A DNA stretch of 8,230 bases, taken from contig JAUXBO010000092.1 in assembly GCA_030619345.1 (NCBI GenBank), positions 1-8,230 of the forward strand. Direction: 5' to 3'. The DNA is from Candidatus Zixiibacteriota bacterium. GTDB lineage: Bacteria; Zixibacteria; MSB-5A5; GN15; FEB-12. Each line of letters starts with the position of its first letter. The first letter of the stretch is position 1. The notes under the pieces were generated by a model. That model searched no databases and was not told the DNA's origin. It saw only the letters and a program-made list of their open reading frames with translations. The translations under genes and the position numbers were made by a program. This document shows, one piece after another, positions 7,311 to 8,230 of this stretch.

Positions 7311-8230
7311 TTACTTCAAGAGCACCATTTTCTTGGTGTCAGTGAAGTTACCAGCATTCAGCTTATAGAAGTAAATGCCAGAAGCTCTGTCCGAAGCGTC
7401 CCAATTGACCGTCTTCGTACCGGCGTCCGCATGACCTGTGAAGGAAGCTACCTGCTGACCAGTCACGTTATAAATAACGAGAGAGTAGTCGGAGGCTTTT
7501 TCCAGATCAAAGGAAATAGCAGTGCTCGGGTTGAACGGTTTCGGGTAGTTCTGATTCAATGCGAAAACATCCGGGATCATCTTAGCAGCGACCGGGGCAC
7601 CTTCGTAGGTGGCCATTTCGATGCTGACCACGTTGCCATTCACGTTCAAGAAGTCACCGGCAAAAGTAGCGTTGGCTTCCATCGAGTAAACGATTACGCG
7701 GGTGTTAGAACCGTCATAGTTATAACGCATTTCGAAGTTGTCGGCCAGCAGAGTCGGGGTAACGTTACCTTCGACTACGACGTAAGCAGCGCCCATGTCA
7801 GCATTGACATTGAGGTTGCCATCGGCGTGAGACCAGCTGGTTGCAACCGGGATCACCTTGGCATACGGCAGAGCGTCGCCAACGATCACACGGATGAGGT
7901 AAACAAGGTCGGCGACCGTAAGCTTCAGACCGTCAGCGTTGACGTCGGAAGCGGCCATCTGACCTTCGACATTCTTCGTGAATACACCAATACCATAAAC
8001 GAAGTAGTTGCTGAACAGAACCGCGTCGGCGATTTCGTTGGCAACTTCGTTCAGGTTGATGTCACCGCGAGCATCGATCGAGTCGGCGCAGGCGATGTCA
8101 ATTCCGCCGTTAATGAAGTCGATAAACCGGACCGGGACCTTGAGCGGGTCGCCAGTGAAACAATCCGCATCCTGGGCGCATAAAATGTGTCGCTTCATGT
8201 CCTGCCGCAAAGCGTGGCTCTTCCTTCCAG
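7311..8230 (-). CDS. Dockerin-like/T9SS-type CTD surface protein (C-terminal ~305 residues; 5' end beyond right edge)
   Basis: The frame is open from the right edge to the stop at 7311-7313. Counting from the first full codon at 8228, about 55-122 is a variant dockerin: GDINLN, an EVANEIADAVLFSNYF helix, then the canonical loop DVNADGLKLTVAD and helix LVYLIRVIVGDALPY. About 127-216 is a beta module, and about 219-305 is the CTD with NYPKPFNP (usually NYPNPFNP) and the ending KKMVLLK. A TTG at 8210 follows a GGAAGGAAGAG string and could look like a start, but that would give a protein with no signal peptide, unlike every relative here, so I treat the piece as the end of a longer secreted protein. 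Phe and Asn codons strongly favour TTC and AAC, unlike the neighbouring genes, which suggests high expression. Function is inferred as a surface or matrix component; the family resembles proteins I associate with Zixibacteria. Confidence 0.85.
   Translation of the reverse strand, partial: GRKSHALRQDMKRHILCAQDADCFTGDPLKVPVRFIDFINGGIDIACADSIDARGDINLNEVANEIADAVLFSNYFVYGIGVFTKNVEGQMAASDVNADGLKLTVADLVYLIRVIVGDALPYAKVIPVATSWSHADGNLNVNADMGAAYVVVEGNVTPTLLADNFEMRYNYDGSNTRVIVYSMEANATFAGDFLNVNGNVVSIEMATYEGAPVAAKMIPDVFALNQNYPKPFNPSTAISFDLEKASDYSLVIYNVTGQQVASFTGHADAGTKTVNWDASDRASGIYFYKLNAGNFTDTKKMVLLK

Noticed and set aside
7431..8183. 250-aa open frame on the plus strand
   Set aside because: It lies opposite to the dockerin-CTD gene; strong C-ending codon bias on one strand commonly leaves a long open antisense frame.

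Overview
The window holds four protein-coding genes, all on the minus strand, so transcription runs from the right edge to the left. All four are predicted secreted or surface proteins assembled from beta-sandwich modules. None contains an enzyme domain I can recognise. Three genes are read to their stop codon; the fourth (leftmost) is open through the left edge, and the rightmost is open through the right edge.

Organism: each visible C-terminus carries an NYP(N/K)PFNP motif, then a FlgD-Ig-like / type IX secretion (T9SS) type A sorting-like fold, then a terminal K/R-K-M-x-L-L-K. Together with cohesin-like and dockerin-like modules in the same chains, this is typical of the Fibrobacteres-Chlorobi-Bacteroidetes group and related candidate phyla. 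The rightmost protein has a GDINLN...EIADAVLFSNYF segment that, from memory, I associate with candidate phylum Zixibacteria. That assignment is an inference, because there is no rRNA or housekeeping gene here to test it.

Layout in transcription order: (1) 8230-7311, the C-terminal part of a secreted dockerin/CTD protein with stronger codon bias than its neighbours, followed about 20 nt later by a terminator-like hairpin (7266-7290). (2) 7265-6778, a noncoding stretch with several inverted repeats; the leader or promoter of the next unit probably lies here. (3) 6777-4327, an 816-residue protein: signal peptide, cohesin-like, two Ig-like, cohesin-like, dockerin-like, beta module, CTD. (4) 4275-1582, an 897-residue protein: signal peptide, cohesin-like, two Ig-like, cohesin-like, canonical dockerin, cohesin-like beta module, CTD. 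(5) 1566-1, the first 522 residues of a large protein: signal peptide, unrecognised beta-rich domain, then at least four tandem 93-residue Ig-like repeats.

Genes 3 to 5 are separated by only 51 and 15 bp, with no terminator seen between them, so they probably form one operon. The likely shared job is building an extracellular or outer-surface assembly: dockerin modules could bind the cohesin-like modules of the same or neighbouring proteins, and the CTDs would route the proteins across the outer membrane. That scheme is inferred from domain content; no secretion-machinery gene is in the window.
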